64,000 nucleotides of DNA from an uncultured Collinsella sp. (lineage in GTDB: Bacteria > Actinomycetota > Coriobacteriia > Coriobacteriales > Coriobacteriaceae): assembly GCA_958370785.1 (NCBI GenBank), contig CATXKN010000002.1, positions 1 to 64,000 of the forward strand, given 5' to 3'. Below the pieces are notes generated by a model, which worked only from the letters and a program-made list of their open reading frames with translations, was not told the origin of the DNA and ran no database searches. This document shows positions 1 to 8,672 of the stretch, one piece after another (the first letter of the stretch is position 1; every line of letters begins with the position of its first letter). The translations under genes and the position numbers were made by a program.

Positions 1-68
1 TTGGCTTTAGCCAGGACGCCGCGGACAAGATTATCGACCAGCTGCCGGAGCTGCTGGAACTCGCGTAG
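1..68 (+). CDS. C-terminal end of an unidentified protein (partial)
   Basis: An open frame beginning before the window reads through codons ending GFSQDAADKIIDQLPELLEL-A and stops with TAG at 66-68. Only 22 codons are visible, forming an acidic amphipathic helix. It lies 60 bases upstream of the sugar kinase on the same strand and could belong to the same operon. The helix is too short to assign a family. Confidence 0.5.
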   Translation, partial: GFSQDAADKIIDQLPELLELA

Positions 69-128
69 ATCCTGGGCGGTACTGCTGTCACAACAGTGGT
101 TCCGTTGGCATAAGAGAGAGGTGGCGTC

Positions 129-992
129 ATGGCATTTAACGTAAGCGCACTGGGATTTGGCGACAACGTCGTCGACCGCTACGAGCATATCCACACAATG
201 TATCCGGGTGGCAATGCGGTGAACTTTGCCGTGTATGCCAAGAAATGCGGAGCCGCGCGCTCCGCGTATATGGGCATCTTTGGTAATGACGCTGCTGCCG
301 AGCATGTGATTGCGAGTCTTGAGGATGAGGACGTTGAACTAGCCAAATGCAAGCAGCTTATCGGCGAGAACGGTGCGGCACGCGTTACTGTGGTTGATGG
401 TGACCGTGTATTTCTGGGGTCTAACGAGGGTGGCATCCGCGGTGATGCGCGCTATGTGCTCGATCGCTTTGACCTGGCGTACATGAAACAGTTTGATGTG
501 GTCCATTCGGGCAACTACTGCTTTACTGAGCGCGAGCTGCCTAAGCTGAAGGCAGCGGGTATTACCGTTTCGTTTGACTTCTCGGATGATTCGACCGACG
601 AGTACTACGAGCAGATTGCTCCCTACGTTGACTTCGCGTTCTTTAGCGCGGCAGACGCTGCGAGCGAGGATGAGATTCGCGAGCGCCTTGCCTGGGTGAA
701 GGGCCTGGGTCCATGTTTTGTGTCCGCAACGGCTGGCGCCGAGGGCTGCATTGCCTATGACGGCGAGCGTTACTATCGGCAGCATGCCAAACCCGTGGCA
801 GACATGAGGGACACCATGGGTGCGGGCGACTCGTTCCTGACTTCGTTCCTGATGTGCTATCTCGATTCCGCCAAGCGTGGCGAGGATGGTGCCGAGGCCA
901 TCGAGCGCGCACTCGACTTTGCGGCGGGGTTTGCTTCGACCGTATGCGGCATGGAAGGCTCCTGGGGCCATGGAGCGCCGATTTCCGAATAG
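129..992 (+). CDS. PfkB-family sugar kinase, fructoselysine 6-kinase (FrlD)-like
   Basis: 287 residues, the usual length of a PfkB/ribokinase-family kinase, which phosphorylates a sugar hydroxyl with ATP in the cytoplasm. The substrate-binding signature PGGNAVN lies at residues 26-32 and the ATP/anion-hole signature MGAGDSF near residue 230, where the Asp is the catalytic base. The text around both signatures (GGNAVN-AVY, DFSD near residue 155, AFFSA) resembles FrlD, which phosphorylates fructoselysine-type Amadori compounds. The start has a GAGAGAGG ribosome binding site about 8 bases upstream. FrlD-like specificity is inferred from the text; another PfkB substrate is possible. No frlB-type deglycase is visible downstream. 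Confidence 0.8.
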   Translation: MAFNVSALGFGDNVVDRYEHIHTMYPGGNAVNFAVYAKKCGAARSAYMGIFGNDAAAEHVIASLEDEDVELAKCKQLIGENGAARVTVVDGDRVFLGSNEGGIRGDARYVLDRFDLAYMKQFDVVHSGNYCFTERELPKLKAAGITVSFDFSDDSTDEYYEQIAPYVDFAFFSAADAASEDEIRERLAWVKGLGPCFVSATAGAEGCIAYDGERYYRQHAKPVADMRDTMGAGDSFLTSFLMCYLDSAKRGEDGAEAIERALDFAAGFASTVCGMEGSWGHGAPISE

Positions 993-1037
993 GTGAGCAG
1001 TCCCGGGGAGTCGAATTGTCACCTCCTCGGGACCTCG

Positions 1038-1254
1038 TGTGCAAAAAATGCCGAATATGAGTACTGTCATTAATTTAGTAACAGCAAAATCAAGCTTTTG
1101 AGAGCCTAGTTGGGTGTCTGCGAGCGATTAAAACCTTCTAAAAATGATTTTAAACATCTTGATAATGAACAGCTGTGCATTATCAAGATGTTATTTTGCC
1201 GTAAATAATGTGACTAGATTTGCAACAGTACTCATATTTGGCATTTTTTGCACA
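1038..1254. repeat. 217-base element with 30-base terminal inverted repeats and an internal hairpin
   Basis: The ends 1038-1067 and 1225-1254 are inverted copies matching at 29 of 30 positions (core GCAAAAAATGCC...ATGAGTACTGT), and similarity continues imperfectly another 15 or so bases inward. Inside, 1153-1167 and 1178-1192 form a perfect 15-base-pair stem with a 10-base loop. The element fills the gap between convergent genes, is AT-rich, and has no convincing gene. The layout resembles a miniature inverted-repeat element; a target duplication is not obvious. Confidence 0.75.
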
Positions 1255-1260
1255 CAGGGG

Positions 1261-2043
1261 TTAGCGAAGGCCAAAAACAGAGCGTGAATTTCCCAAAACT
1301 GCCGACTCGATGTGCTTTGCGTCGCAGTTTTTGAGTGAGGCGATGCGTTCTGAGGCCCTTGTGAGCGATCTAATGAGCGACTGCGCGCTTGTTTCTGCGT
1401 TTGCCTCCGCCGGTGCATCGGTCTCGAGCAGTAAACGGTCGAGTGGAATCTGTCGTACGTATTCGCGACCGCGCTTGGTGGCGAGCATACGCTCGTTGAC
1501 GGAAAAATAGCAGCCCGCATTACGCGCGCGGACGAGTTCGTCCGAAGTACCGCTAAACCAGTGGAAGATGATAACGGGGGAGTCGGGGTTTGGGATGAGT
1601 GATCCGTGCGATTCGAGGGCGTCCAGTACGGTTCCTGCCGAACGAACGGCGTGAATTGATATCACGCGCCCGGCAAGAGGATTCAGCACGAGTGTATCGC
1701 AGAGCCGGTCAAATACCTGTATTTGAAGCGGTTTGCTTCCGGCAAAACGAGCGGAAAAGTCAAGTCCCACCTCGCCGATGCAGCGCTCTTGGGCAGCAAC
1801 TTCGCAAAGCAGATTGACTTCGGCAGGACCGCAGCGGCCGTCGGCGAGCCACCAGGGGTGGAGCCCAACGCCGGCGATGATGCCTGTTTGGCGACGGGCG
1901 CGCTCGTTTGCGCTAGCGAAGTCGCGTGGATCGACGCCGCAATCAAATAGACCCAAGCCCAGCGCCGTCGCCTCATCGGCAACGGCGTCCGGGTGAGCCA
2001 TTAAATCAAGATGGCAGTGTGCATCAAATAACCGGGGCTCCAT
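1261..2043 (-). CDS. TatD-family metal-dependent hydrolase
   Basis: 260 residues, as expected for TatD enzymes, which are TIM-barrel metal-dependent (deoxyribo)nucleases or phosphoesterases of the cytoplasm. Visible metal ligands are DAHCHLD at the N-terminus, the Glu in GEVGLDF near residue 93, His residues in SIHAVR and FHW, and the Asp in LLLETDAP near residue 208. The gene starts 14 bases after the tcdA stop codon and is probably co-transcribed with it. The family is clear; the physiological substrate is not known. Confidence 0.88.
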   Translation of the reverse strand: MEPRLFDAHCHLDLMAHPDAVADEATALGLGLFDCGVDPRDFASANERARRQTGIIAGVGLHPWWLADGRCGPAEVNLLCEVAAQERCIGEVGLDFSARFAGSKPLQIQVFDRLCDTLVLNPLAGRVISIHAVRSAGTVLDALESHGSLIPNPDSPVIIFHWFSGTSDELVRARNAGCYFSVNERMLATKRGREYVRQIPLDRLLLETDAPAEANAETSAQSLIRSLTRASERIASLKNCDAKHIESAVLGNSRSVFGLR

Positions 2044-2057
2044 CTCGGCGCGCTCCG

Positions 2058-2861
2058 CTAGTCTAGGCGCTGGCCATCGGCGCGCACGCGCTCGGTGCCG
2101 CGGCCACTGATCTGGCGGATAACCTCTCCGGCGATCATCTGGCCCATGATGGGCGGCATAAAGCTGGCGGTTCCCAGCTCGGTGCGCTCGTGGATATTGG
2201 AAGGGTCGCGGGGCTGCGTCTTAACCGATTCCTCGCAGCTAAACAGTACATGTAGGCTCTTGATTCCGCGCTTCTTGCATTCTTTGCGCATGATGCGGCT
2301 CATGGGGTCACGTACCGTATCGAAAATGTCGGCAAAGCGGAGGCACTCGGGATGGAGCTTGTTGGCCCCGCCCATGGAGCTAACCAAACGAATGTCGTGG
2401 TCCTGAGCATATTTGGCAATGGTGAGCTTGGCCGAGATGGTATCGATGGCGTCGACGACGTAGTCGAGCTTGCCACCCGTCTGCTCCAAAACGCTCGCGA
2501 AGAAATCATCGATGTTGTCGCTCAGCAGGTATTCGGTGCGCTTGATAACGGTGGCGGCGGGATTGATGTCGTGGATCATGGCTTCCATTACGTCAACCTT
2601 GCGCTTGCCGACGGTGCTGTGAAAGGCGATAGCCTGGCGATTGATATTGCTGGGCGCGATGATGTCCTTGTCCAGAATGACGAAATGACCGATGCCGCCG
2701 CGGGCGAGTGCCTCGCAGCAGTTGGAGCCCACGCCTCCGCAGCCGAGCACCAGTACTGTGGAGCTGGCGAGTTTATCGAGCGCCTCGCGCCCCATAATGA
2801 TCTCGAGCTTAGTGTCGCGTGTCTCGCTGGGAGTTGCGGCTGTGGTTTCGGTCATAGACAT
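2058..2861 (-). CDS. tcdA: tRNA threonylcarbamoyladenosine dehydratase (TcdA/CsdL), ThiF/E1-like
   Basis: 267 residues with one E1-like adenylating domain. The nucleotide-binding loop VLGCGGVGSNCCEALARGG is near residues 34-52, followed by the E1-family stretch INRQAIAF, which contains the conserved Arg that contacts ATP. TcdA cyclises N6-threonylcarbamoyladenosine at position 37 of tRNAs using ATP. Absence of a rhodanese or ThiS-like partner nearby and the sequence between residues 60 and 200 favour TcdA over ThiF or MoeB. Upstream of tatD in a two-gene leftward operon. Confidence 0.87.
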   Translation of the reverse strand: MSMTETTAATPSETRDTKLEIIMGREALDKLASSTVLVLGCGGVGSNCCEALARGGIGHFVILDKDIIAPSNINRQAIAFHSTVGKRKVDVMEAMIHDINPAATVIKRTEYLLSDNIDDFFASVLEQTGGKLDYVVDAIDTISAKLTIAKYAQDHDIRLVSSMGGANKLHPECLRFADIFDTVRDPMSRIMRKECKKRGIKSLHVLFSCEESVKTQPRDPSNIHERTELGTASFMPPIMGQMIAGEVIRQISGRGTERVRADGQRLD

Positions 2862-3081
2862 CCTCCGATGGGGAAGCGAATCGTGTTTTAGCTATCGTCA
2901 TTATAGGTATTATCGCGATTCCATTTGAACCCTTGGGGTTTGTTGAAATGGGATTGGAATTCGCATAAGATTGAAGCAGATGGCACCCGTTGCAGCGGGT
3001 TAGCCAACTCCAAAACACGTTTGTAGCGTGAGAAGTGGCCGTCTTCGCATTACGCGGGGCGGCTATTTTTTGAGTGTAAGA

Positions 3082-3105
3082 TTAGATAGTTAGACAAACA
3101 TCTAA
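3082..3105. promoter_or_regulatory. Candidate ArsR/SdpR operator
   Basis: TTAGAT (3082-3087) and ATCTAA (3100-3105) form an inverted repeat, with a second TTAGA half-site at 3090-3094. It lies about 50 bases before the ArsR start, where an autorepressor would bind. Binding is inferred. Confidence 0.5.
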
Positions 3106-3153
3106 ATAACGAGTATAGTGTGCGCGTCATGAGAGATGATGAGAGGAGGTCTT

Positions 3154-3432
3154 ATGCCGGGAGAGGGTTTTAAGGCGCTTGCCGATCCAACGCGACGGCG
3201 CATTTTGGAGTTGCTGCGCGAGGGCAATTACACGGCGGGGGAGCTTGCCGAGCATTTCGATATCAGTAAGCCGTCGCTAAGCCATCACTTGGCGACGCTC
3301 AAAAACGCCGGGTTGGTGACCGACGAGCGCCATGGCCAAAACATCGTATACAGCTTAAACACCACCGTCATGCAGGACTTGATCGGTTGGTTTATGGGCT
3401 TTACAAACACGGAAGGTGATAAGGATGAATAA
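3154..3432 (+). CDS. ArsR-family winged-helix autorepressor (SdpR-like)
   Basis: About 92 residues of winged-helix DNA-binding domain: FKALADPTRRRILELL, then the recognition helix KPSLSHHLATLKNAGLV and the wing around GQNIVYSLN. An AGGAGG site 6 bases before the ATG at 3154 decides the start over the upstream in-frame ATG at 3136. There are no metal-binding CxC motifs, so it is not a metal sensor of the ArsR/SmtB type. It overlaps the sdpI-like gene, the arrangement of the sdpR-sdpI autorepressor/immunity pair of Bacillus, where SdpI sequesters SdpR at the membrane. The same control is inferred here. Confidence 0.85.
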   Translation: MPGEGFKALADPTRRRILELLREGNYTAGELAEHFDISKPSLSHHLATLKNAGLVTDERHGQNIVYSLNTTVMQDLIGWFMGFTNTEGDKDE

Positions 3433-4129
3433 CGAAAACAAGGGCATTCACGCCACGGGGGTATCGCGGCGTGTGTGGATTGCGCTGATCGCTCTGTGCG
3501 TCGCCAATGTCGTAGCGCACCTCATGGTGATGCCGAGCTTGCCTGCGCAGATTCCCACGCACTGGGGAGCGAGCGGCGCCGTCGACGGTTGGGGTCCTAG
3601 CTGGATGGCATCGGCGCTCGGCGCGTTGCCGCTGGCGCTTCTCGCAATGTTCTGCGTGGTGCCGCGCATCGATCCCAAAGGTGAGGCATATCGAACCTCG
3701 GGCAAGTTCTATCAGGGTTTCGTAATCGCCTTCACCTTGTTCATGTGCGCTATAAGCTGGCTGGGAGAGCTTACGGTCTGGGGCGTGGTGCCGGCGGTCG
3801 GTTCAGCCAACGTGCTGATTTCCGGTGTTGTCGGTTTGCTGCTCATCGGCGTAGGCAACTACTTGCCGCGTGTGAAGCAGAACTATACGCTCGGCATCAA
3901 GACGCCCTGGGCGCTTGCCGATCCCGAGAACTGGCGCCGTACGCAGCGTTTTGGCGGCGCCTGCTTTATGGTGCTGGGTATTGGCCTGATTGTGATGGGC
4001 GTGGCAGGCAGCGTGCTTTCGAGTGAAGTCGTCGCCGCGGTGATTGCGGTTCTGGCGTTTGGTTCGGTCGGAGCCGTCTACGTCTACTCGTATCTGCTGT
4101 GGCGCAAATCGCAGCGAGCCGCTCGTTAA
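3425..4129 (+). CDS. SdpI-family immunity/integral membrane protein
   Basis: About 234 residues with six hydrophobic segments. The N-terminal third has the DUF1648 pattern (PSLPAQIPTHWGASGAVDGWG), and the C-terminal half has the SdpI signature (GNYLPRVKQNYTLGIKTPWALADPENWRRTQRFGG). SdpI proteins confer resistance to the SDP toxin in Bacillus and also act as signalling partners of the repressor. The ATG at 3425 overlaps the last codons of the repressor gene, with GGAAGG upstream. No toxin gene is visible, so it is probably an orphan immunity or sensing module. Confidence 0.85.
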   Translation: MNNENKGIHATGVSRRVWIALIALCVANVVAHLMVMPSLPAQIPTHWGASGAVDGWGPSWMASALGALPLALLAMFCVVPRIDPKGEAYRTSGKFYQGFVIAFTLFMCAISWLGELTVWGVVPAVGSANVLISGVVGLLLIGVGNYLPRVKQNYTLGIKTPWALADPENWRRTQRFGGACFMVLGIGLIVMGVAGSVLSSEVVAAVIAVLAFGSVGAVYVYSYLLWRKSQRAAR

Positions 4130-4195
4130 GGTTGCGGAAAACTAGCGTACGCAGTTCATAGTATGTTCCGGGGGACTTTTCCCAGGTAGTATTAG

Positions 4196-4222
4196 GGGGT
4201 ATGGGCAACCATGCCCCTTTTT
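4196..4222 (+). terminator. Hairpin with T-run upstream of ettA
   Basis: GGGGTATGG (4196-4204) pairs with CCATGCCCC (4209-4217) followed by five Ts. It is 70 bases after the sdpI-like stop and 90 bases before the ettA start, so it is either the upstream terminator or part of the ettA leader. Confidence 0.6.
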
Positions 4223-4313
4223 CGTTAAGTTTCAGAGCTGGTTTCCTCATTTCGTTTCCACTAAAGCGAATCAAGAATAGAGAAACAGCAGGTAGAAAGG
4301 ATAAAACAGACAA

Positions 4314-5993
4314 ATGGCGGAGTTTATCTACCAGATGTATCAGGCTCGTAAGGCCCATGGCGACAAGGTGATCCTTGACGACGTGACCCTGAGCTTCTAC
4401 CCCGGTGCCAAGATCGGCGTCGTGGGCCCCAACGGTATGGGCAAGTCGACCCTGCTCAAGATTATGGCCGGCATTGAGGAAGTCTCCAACGGCGATGCCA
4501 GGCTCACCCCCGGCTACACCGTGGGCATCCTGCAGCAGGAGCCGCCGCTCGACGACGACAAGACCGTCATCGAGAACGTGCGCATGGCATTTGGCGACAT
4601 GATCGCCAAGGTCGATCGCTTCAACAAGATCGGCGAGGAGATGTGCGACCCGGACTGCGACATGGATGCCCTCATGGCCGAGATGGGCAAGCTCCAGGAC
4701 GAGATCGACGCCGCCGACGGCTGGGATATCGATTCCAAGCTCGGCCAGGCCATGGACGCCCTGCAGCTGCCCGATTCCGACATGCCGGTCAACGTACTTT
4801 CCGGCGGCGAGCGCCGTCGCGTGGCCCTGTGCAAGCTGCTGCTCGAGGCTCCCGACCTGCTGTTGCTCGACGAGCCCACGAACCACCTGGACGCCGAGTC
4901 GATTCTGTGGCTCGAGCATTTCCTGCACAACTACCAGGGTGCAGTGCTGGCCGTTACGCACGACCGCTACTTCTTGGATAACGTTGCCGAGTGGATTTGC
5001 GAGGTCGACCGCGGCCACCTTTATCCCTACAAGGGCAACTATTCCACGTATCTGGAGACCAAGGCCGCCCGTATCGAGGCGCAGGGCAACCGCGACGCCA
5101 AGCTCGCCAAGCGCATGGAGGCCGAGCTCGAGTGGGTGCGCAGCTCGCCCAAGGCCCGCCAGGCCAAGAACAAGGCCCGTCTGGCTCGCTATGAGGAGAT
5201 GGAGGCCGAGGCGCGCGCAAGCCAGAAGCTCGACTGGACTGACATTCGCATCCCTGTCGGCCCGCGTCTGGGCAACAAGGTGCTCGAGGCCCATCACCTG
5301 CACAAGGAGTTCGACGGTCGCGTGCTCATCGATGACCTTTCGTTCACCCTGCCGCGCAACGGCATCGTGGGCGTCATCGGCCCCAACGGTGTCGGTAAGA
5401 CCACGCTGTTCAAGACGATTGTGGGTCTGGAGCCGCTGACTTCGGGCGAGCTCGAGGTGGGCGAGACCGTCAAGATTTCTTACGTCGACCAGAACCGTTC
5501 CGGCATCGACCCCGATAAGAACCTATGGGAGGTCGTCTCGGACGGCCTGGACCACATGATGGTCGGCGAGACCGAGGTTCCGAGCCGCGCGTATGTGGCG
5601 AGCTTTGGCTTTAAGGGCCAGGACCAGCAGAAGCGCGCTGGTGTGCTCTCCGGCGGCGAGCGCAACCGTCTGAACTTGGCGCTTACGCTCAAGCAGGGCG
5701 GCAACCTGCTGCTTCTCGACGAGCCCACGAACGACCTCGACGTCGAGACGCTGTCCTCGCTCGAAGCGGCGCTGCTCGAGTTCCCGGGCTGCTCGGTGGT
5801 CATTAGCCACGATCGTATGTTCCTGGACCGCGTCGCCACGCACATTCTGGCGTGGGAGGGCACCGACGAGAATCCGGGCAACTGGTATTGGTTCGAGGGC
5901 AACTTCGAGGCCTATCAGGCCAACCGCATCGAGCGCCTGGGCGAGGACGCAGCCCAGCCGCATCGTATCCACCGCAAGCTCACGCGTGATTAG
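4314..5993 (+). CDS. ettA: Energy-dependent translational throttle protein EttA (ABC-F)
   Basis: 559 residues, the standard EttA length, with two soluble ABC domains and no membrane segment. Domain 1 has Walker A GPNGMGKST near residue 39, signature LSGGERRR near 163 and Walker B LLLLDEPTNHLD. Domain 2 has GPNGVGKTT near 359, LSGGERNR and LLLLDEPTNDLD. A charged linker (EWVRSSPKARQAKNKARLARYEEM) holds the P-site tRNA interaction motif region. EttA binds the ribosomal E site and gates the first peptide bond according to the ATP/ADP ratio. Strong biased codon use indicates high expression. Confidence 0.95.
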   Translation: MAEFIYQMYQARKAHGDKVILDDVTLSFYPGAKIGVVGPNGMGKSTLLKIMAGIEEVSNGDARLTPGYTVGILQQEPPLDDDKTVIENVRMAFGDMIAKVDRFNKIGEEMCDPDCDMDALMAEMGKLQDEIDAADGWDIDSKLGQAMDALQLPDSDMPVNVLSGGERRRVALCKLLLEAPDLLLLDEPTNHLDAESILWLEHFLHNYQGAVLAVTHDRYFLDNVAEWICEVDRGHLYPYKGNYSTYLETKAARIEAQGNRDAKLAKRMEAELEWVRSSPKARQAKNKARLARYEEMEAEARASQKLDWTDIRIPVGPRLGNKVLEAHHLHKEFDGRVLIDDLSFTLPRNGIVGVIGPNGVGKTTLFKTIVGLEPLTSGELEVGETVKISYVDQNRSGIDPDKNLWEVVSDGLDHMMVGETEVPSRAYVASFGFKGQDQQKRAGVLSGGERNRLNLALTLKQGGNLLLLDEPTNDLDVETLSSLEAALLEFPGCSVVISHDRMFLDRVATHILAWEGTDENPGNWYWFEGNFEAYQANRIERLGEDAAQPHRIHRKLTRD

Positions 5994-6032
5994 GTTTATT
6001 GCTGGTTTGGTTACGCAACATCAATAAATAAA

Positions 6033-6066
6033 AACGGCTCAAATCCTGATTTGGATTTGAGCCGTT
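6033..6066. terminator. Bidirectional intrinsic terminator between ettA and the leftward gene
   Basis: AACGGCTCAAATCC (6033-6046) and its inverted copy (6053-6066) form a perfect 14-base-pair stem with a 6-base loop, between convergent genes. AT-rich flanks lie on both sides. Confidence 0.85.
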
Positions 6067-6071
6067 TGTCG

Positions 6072-7379
6072 TTAATGCTCGGGTTCTTCGACTTTATCGA
6101 TGGCCCAGGCGGCTCCGAGGCCTCCGGTGGTGTTGCGGCGGATGCGCACGGCAACCTCGCGGCGCTCGCCGGCCTGCGTGTAGCGCAGGGGGAATCTTGC
6201 GCGGTTTCGCGCGGCCTCGATGGTACCGCGCTCGCGGGCGATCCAGTAGTACTCGCCGACAATGCCGAGCGTGTCGGCACCGTAGGGGAGATAGGTCGAC
6301 AACTGGTGCAGAAGCGGGCCGGGGCAGAAGACTTCGGTTGCGAAATCGACGGGGAAGTCCTCGGGGATGGCGGGCGCTACGGGTGCGGGGGTTGGGGCCG
6401 CTGCGGGTGCCGAAGCCGGTGCGGATGCGGGAATTTGATCGCAAGCAGCGGCGGGCACGGATTCGACGACGGGTGCGGGCTCCGACGTTACTTCCGGCTT
6501 GATCTCGGAATCTGCGGGCTTCACGGTGACGGGCGCGTCTGCAACTGCGGTTTCAACCTCAACCTGCGTCGCGTTCTCGTTCTCGACGCTCGACTTTGCC
6601 TCGATGGGCGTGGATGCCATGGTGGTGATGCCGGCGTTTGCGTTCTCGGGGTCATAGACGACCGTGAGTGAGATGGCAGGCTGCGGTGCCTTGGGCTCCG
6701 ATGCCGCCTCGGTAGCGTCCTGTTCTGCGGGCTCTTCGGGCTGATCGTCCTCGGCCTCGTCGCCAAAGACATCGCTGTTTTGGAGCGCAGGCGCCTCAGG
6801 TTGGCTAGCGGCTTCTTCGGGTGTCGACTTGGGAGCCTCGTTGAGCTCCGTAGTGGCTTCCTGCTCGGATATGACTTTGGGATCGGTCGTGGCGGCGATT
6901 TCGGTTTCGGCTTCTGCCGTTACCTCAATAGCGACTTCGATCTCTGCCTCGGGCTCGGGCTCCGGCACAGCTTCAGCCACGGGCTCGGGCTCGGGACGCT
7001 TAACGTGCTTGGGGCGCACGGCCTTGAGGTCCTTCTCGCCGCGCTTTTTCTTTTTGTAGGACTGCTTGGCTCCCTTGGCTGCCTTGGGCTTGTCCTCGCC
7101 CTTGGCAAGGGCGGTATCCCAGACCTCGTTAGCGATGACGGTGGCATACAGGCGACCGCCCTTAAAGACAGTCAACTTAATGCAGTCGTCGAGCTCCTCG
7201 AGCAGCTCGCGCGTGGACTCGAAGCCCAGGTCATAAGCAGTCATGTCGCCCGCGGCGAGTGCCTCCTCGACCTGCGTCATAAACGTTTGCTTGCCGCATC
7301 CAATCGCATCGCGCAGCAGGCGATACAGATAGATGTGGTTGCCCAGCGATAGCGTGGGCCTAACTATTGTCTTGCTCAT
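6072..7379 (-). CDS. Conserved protein of unknown function with a small N-terminal domain, acidic repeat-rich linker and C-terminal domain
   Basis: About 435 residues from the ATG at 7379, chosen because AAAGAGGAG precedes it. Residues 1-90 are a compact helical domain (LYRLLRDAIGCGKQTFMTQVEEAL... LKTVF-like end) reminiscent of OST-HTH/LOTUS winged helices, though this is only an impression. Residues 100-125 are strongly basic (KKKKRGEKD). Residues 130-330 are a disordered linker of Glu/Pro/Ala repeats. The last 100 residues (PEDFPVDFATEVFCPG...) look folded, with an Arg-rich segment NRARFPLRYTQAGERREVAVRIRRN. It may bind nucleic acid; no function can be named. Confidence 0.75.
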   Translation of the reverse strand: MSKTIVRPTLSLGNHIYLYRLLRDAIGCGKQTFMTQVEEALAAGDMTAYDLGFESTRELLEELDDCIKLTVFKGGRLYATVIANEVWDTALAKGEDKPKAAKGAKQSYKKKKRGEKDLKAVRPKHVKRPEPEPVAEAVPEPEPEAEIEVAIEVTAEAETEIAATTDPKVISEQEATTELNEAPKSTPEEAASQPEAPALQNSDVFGDEAEDDQPEEPAEQDATEAASEPKAPQPAISLTVVYDPENANAGITTMASTPIEAKSSVENENATQVEVETAVADAPVTVKPADSEIKPEVTSEPAPVVESVPAAACDQIPASAPASAPAAAPTPAPVAPAIPEDFPVDFATEVFCPGPLLHQLSTYLPYGADTLGIVGEYYWIARERGTIEAARNRARFPLRYTQAGERREVAVRIRRNTTGGLGAAWAIDKVEEPEH

Positions 7380-7451
7380 GGCAAATCTCCTCTTTACACA
7401 CGTAAAGCATCTTACCATCGCATAGCGTTTGCCATGGCGGCACCCAAGGCA

Positions 7452-7485
7452 AACGGGCGCGAACCGCTATCGATTCGCGCCCGTT
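7452..7485. terminator. Intergenic hairpin between two leftward genes
   Basis: AACGGGCGCGAA (7452-7463) pairs with TTCGCGCCCGTT (7474-7485). The 12-base-pair stem sits just after the stop of the 7516-8469 gene in the reading direction, but the T-run is weak. Confidence 0.6.
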
Positions 7486-7515
7486 GTACAGGTTGCCTAT
7501 CTGGGGATGCAGCGC

Positions 7516-8469
7516 CTAGTTGCCCGATGTCGTGCCTTGGCTTGAACTGTCAGATGTCGTGCCGGACGCGGTTCCGCTCGAGCTGTTAGTGCTGCTGTTG
7601 TCGGTAGATCCCGTTCCCGATGTGGTGTCGCTCGTTTGGTCGCCCGTGCTCGGCTGCGAGCTGTCAGTCGTTTGGCTTGAGTCGGTCGTGCCGGATTGCG
7701 TGCCGCTGCTGTTCGTAGAGGAATTGGCACCCTGCGATTGGTTTTGGGTGTTCGATGACGAGTCGGCAGAGGTAGAACTATCTTGCGTGCCGTCCGTCTG
7801 TGCCTGCTGGTCTTGCGAATGGGTGTTGCCATTTGCGTCACTCTCCGTCGTGCGCGACGACAGAATTGGCTCGGGGCGCTCGCCCAGACCCTCGCCGGCG
7901 GTGGTGATAAGGATGGCGCCGGCGCAGGCGATGACCGCGACGATGGCGATGGCGATCGAGAAGACGATGACCTTCTTTTGCGTCTGGCTGCGCTCTGCCG
8001 CCGCCTTGGCGCGCAAGCTGTCGGGAGCGACGCGCGCCGTGGTCGCGCGCCCCGCAATCTGGCGCATCTCCTGCGTAGTCGCGGTGCCGCCTAGGTGCTC
8101 CTCGGCATTAAATTCAACGGGCTCATAGGCGCCGGCGGGGTAGTCGACGTCGGCGTGCGTACCTTTGAGGGCTTTGGCGCTGGCAGAGATAAAGTGGCGG
8201 TAGACCTGCGAGGACACAACGGTGATGACCGAGCTCACGGCGGCGCCAATTACTGAACCGGCGATGCCAATCTTGGAAGCAAGCGCGACGCTCGTGGCGG
8301 CAGCTGCGGCGCCGGCGATGATCTGGGGAATGGAAATGTCGTCAAACAGGCCTTTTTTGGGCGCGATGGCCATGGTCTGGCCGATGGAATGGTTCTCGTG
8401 CACGCCGTTGTTGAGCGATGCCGGCGTCATGACACGTGTGCGCGGCGCGTCGGTGTACTTGGTTGTCAT
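7516..8469 (-). CDS. Membrane protein of unknown function with Ser/Thr/Asn-rich extracellular tail
   Basis: About 317 residues from the ATG at 8469, which has GGGAGGA 7 bases upstream. A first glycine/alanine-rich hydrophobic stretch (residues about 45-85, AGAAAAATSVALASKIG...) is followed by a soluble part, then a strong transmembrane helix (KKVIVFSIAIAIVAVIACAGAILI, about residues 165-188). The last 120 residues are almost entirely Ser, Thr, Asn, Gln, Gly and Asp repeats, typical of a surface-exposed stalk. No catalytic motif is visible. The repeats make this region prone to length variation between strains. Confidence 0.75.
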   Translation of the reverse strand: MTTKYTDAPRTRVMTPASLNNGVHENHSIGQTMAIAPKKGLFDDISIPQIIAGAAAAATSVALASKIGIAGSVIGAAVSSVITVVSSQVYRHFISASAKALKGTHADVDYPAGAYEPVEFNAEEHLGGTATTQEMRQIAGRATTARVAPDSLRAKAAAERSQTQKKVIVFSIAIAIVAVIACAGAILITTAGEGLGERPEPILSSRTTESDANGNTHSQDQQAQTDGTQDSSTSADSSSNTQNQSQGANSSTNSSGTQSGTTDSSQTTDSSQPSTGDQTSDTTSGTGSTDNSSTNSSSGTASGTTSDSSSQGTTSGN

Positions 8470-8672
8470 ACGGGGTCCTCCCGGTGTAAATCTGCTTCGT
8501 TTCGTGTAGCCATCAGGGTACCCACCAGATGTGAATCGTACGTGACATTTAACAGATACCATCAACTCATCAATAGCTCACCAAGTTGGTGGGATGCGGT
8601 TACACCCGGCGGTTGAACTACAATAGGGCTTGCTAATTGTTGTGAATGGCGTCTACGCACGGGAGCATTCTT

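Noticed and set aside
2960..3080. Possible tRNA or small stable RNA upstream of the ArsR gene
   Set aside because: There is GC-rich pairing and a T-run after GGCGGCTA near 3060-3071, but no cloverleaf, anticodon arm or conserved T-loop can be drawn; at most a weak terminator.
3966..5303. A 445-codon frame antisense to ettA
   Set aside because: It lies over a clear EttA gene with both Walker motifs. G/C-rich third positions open long opposite-strand frames in this genome.
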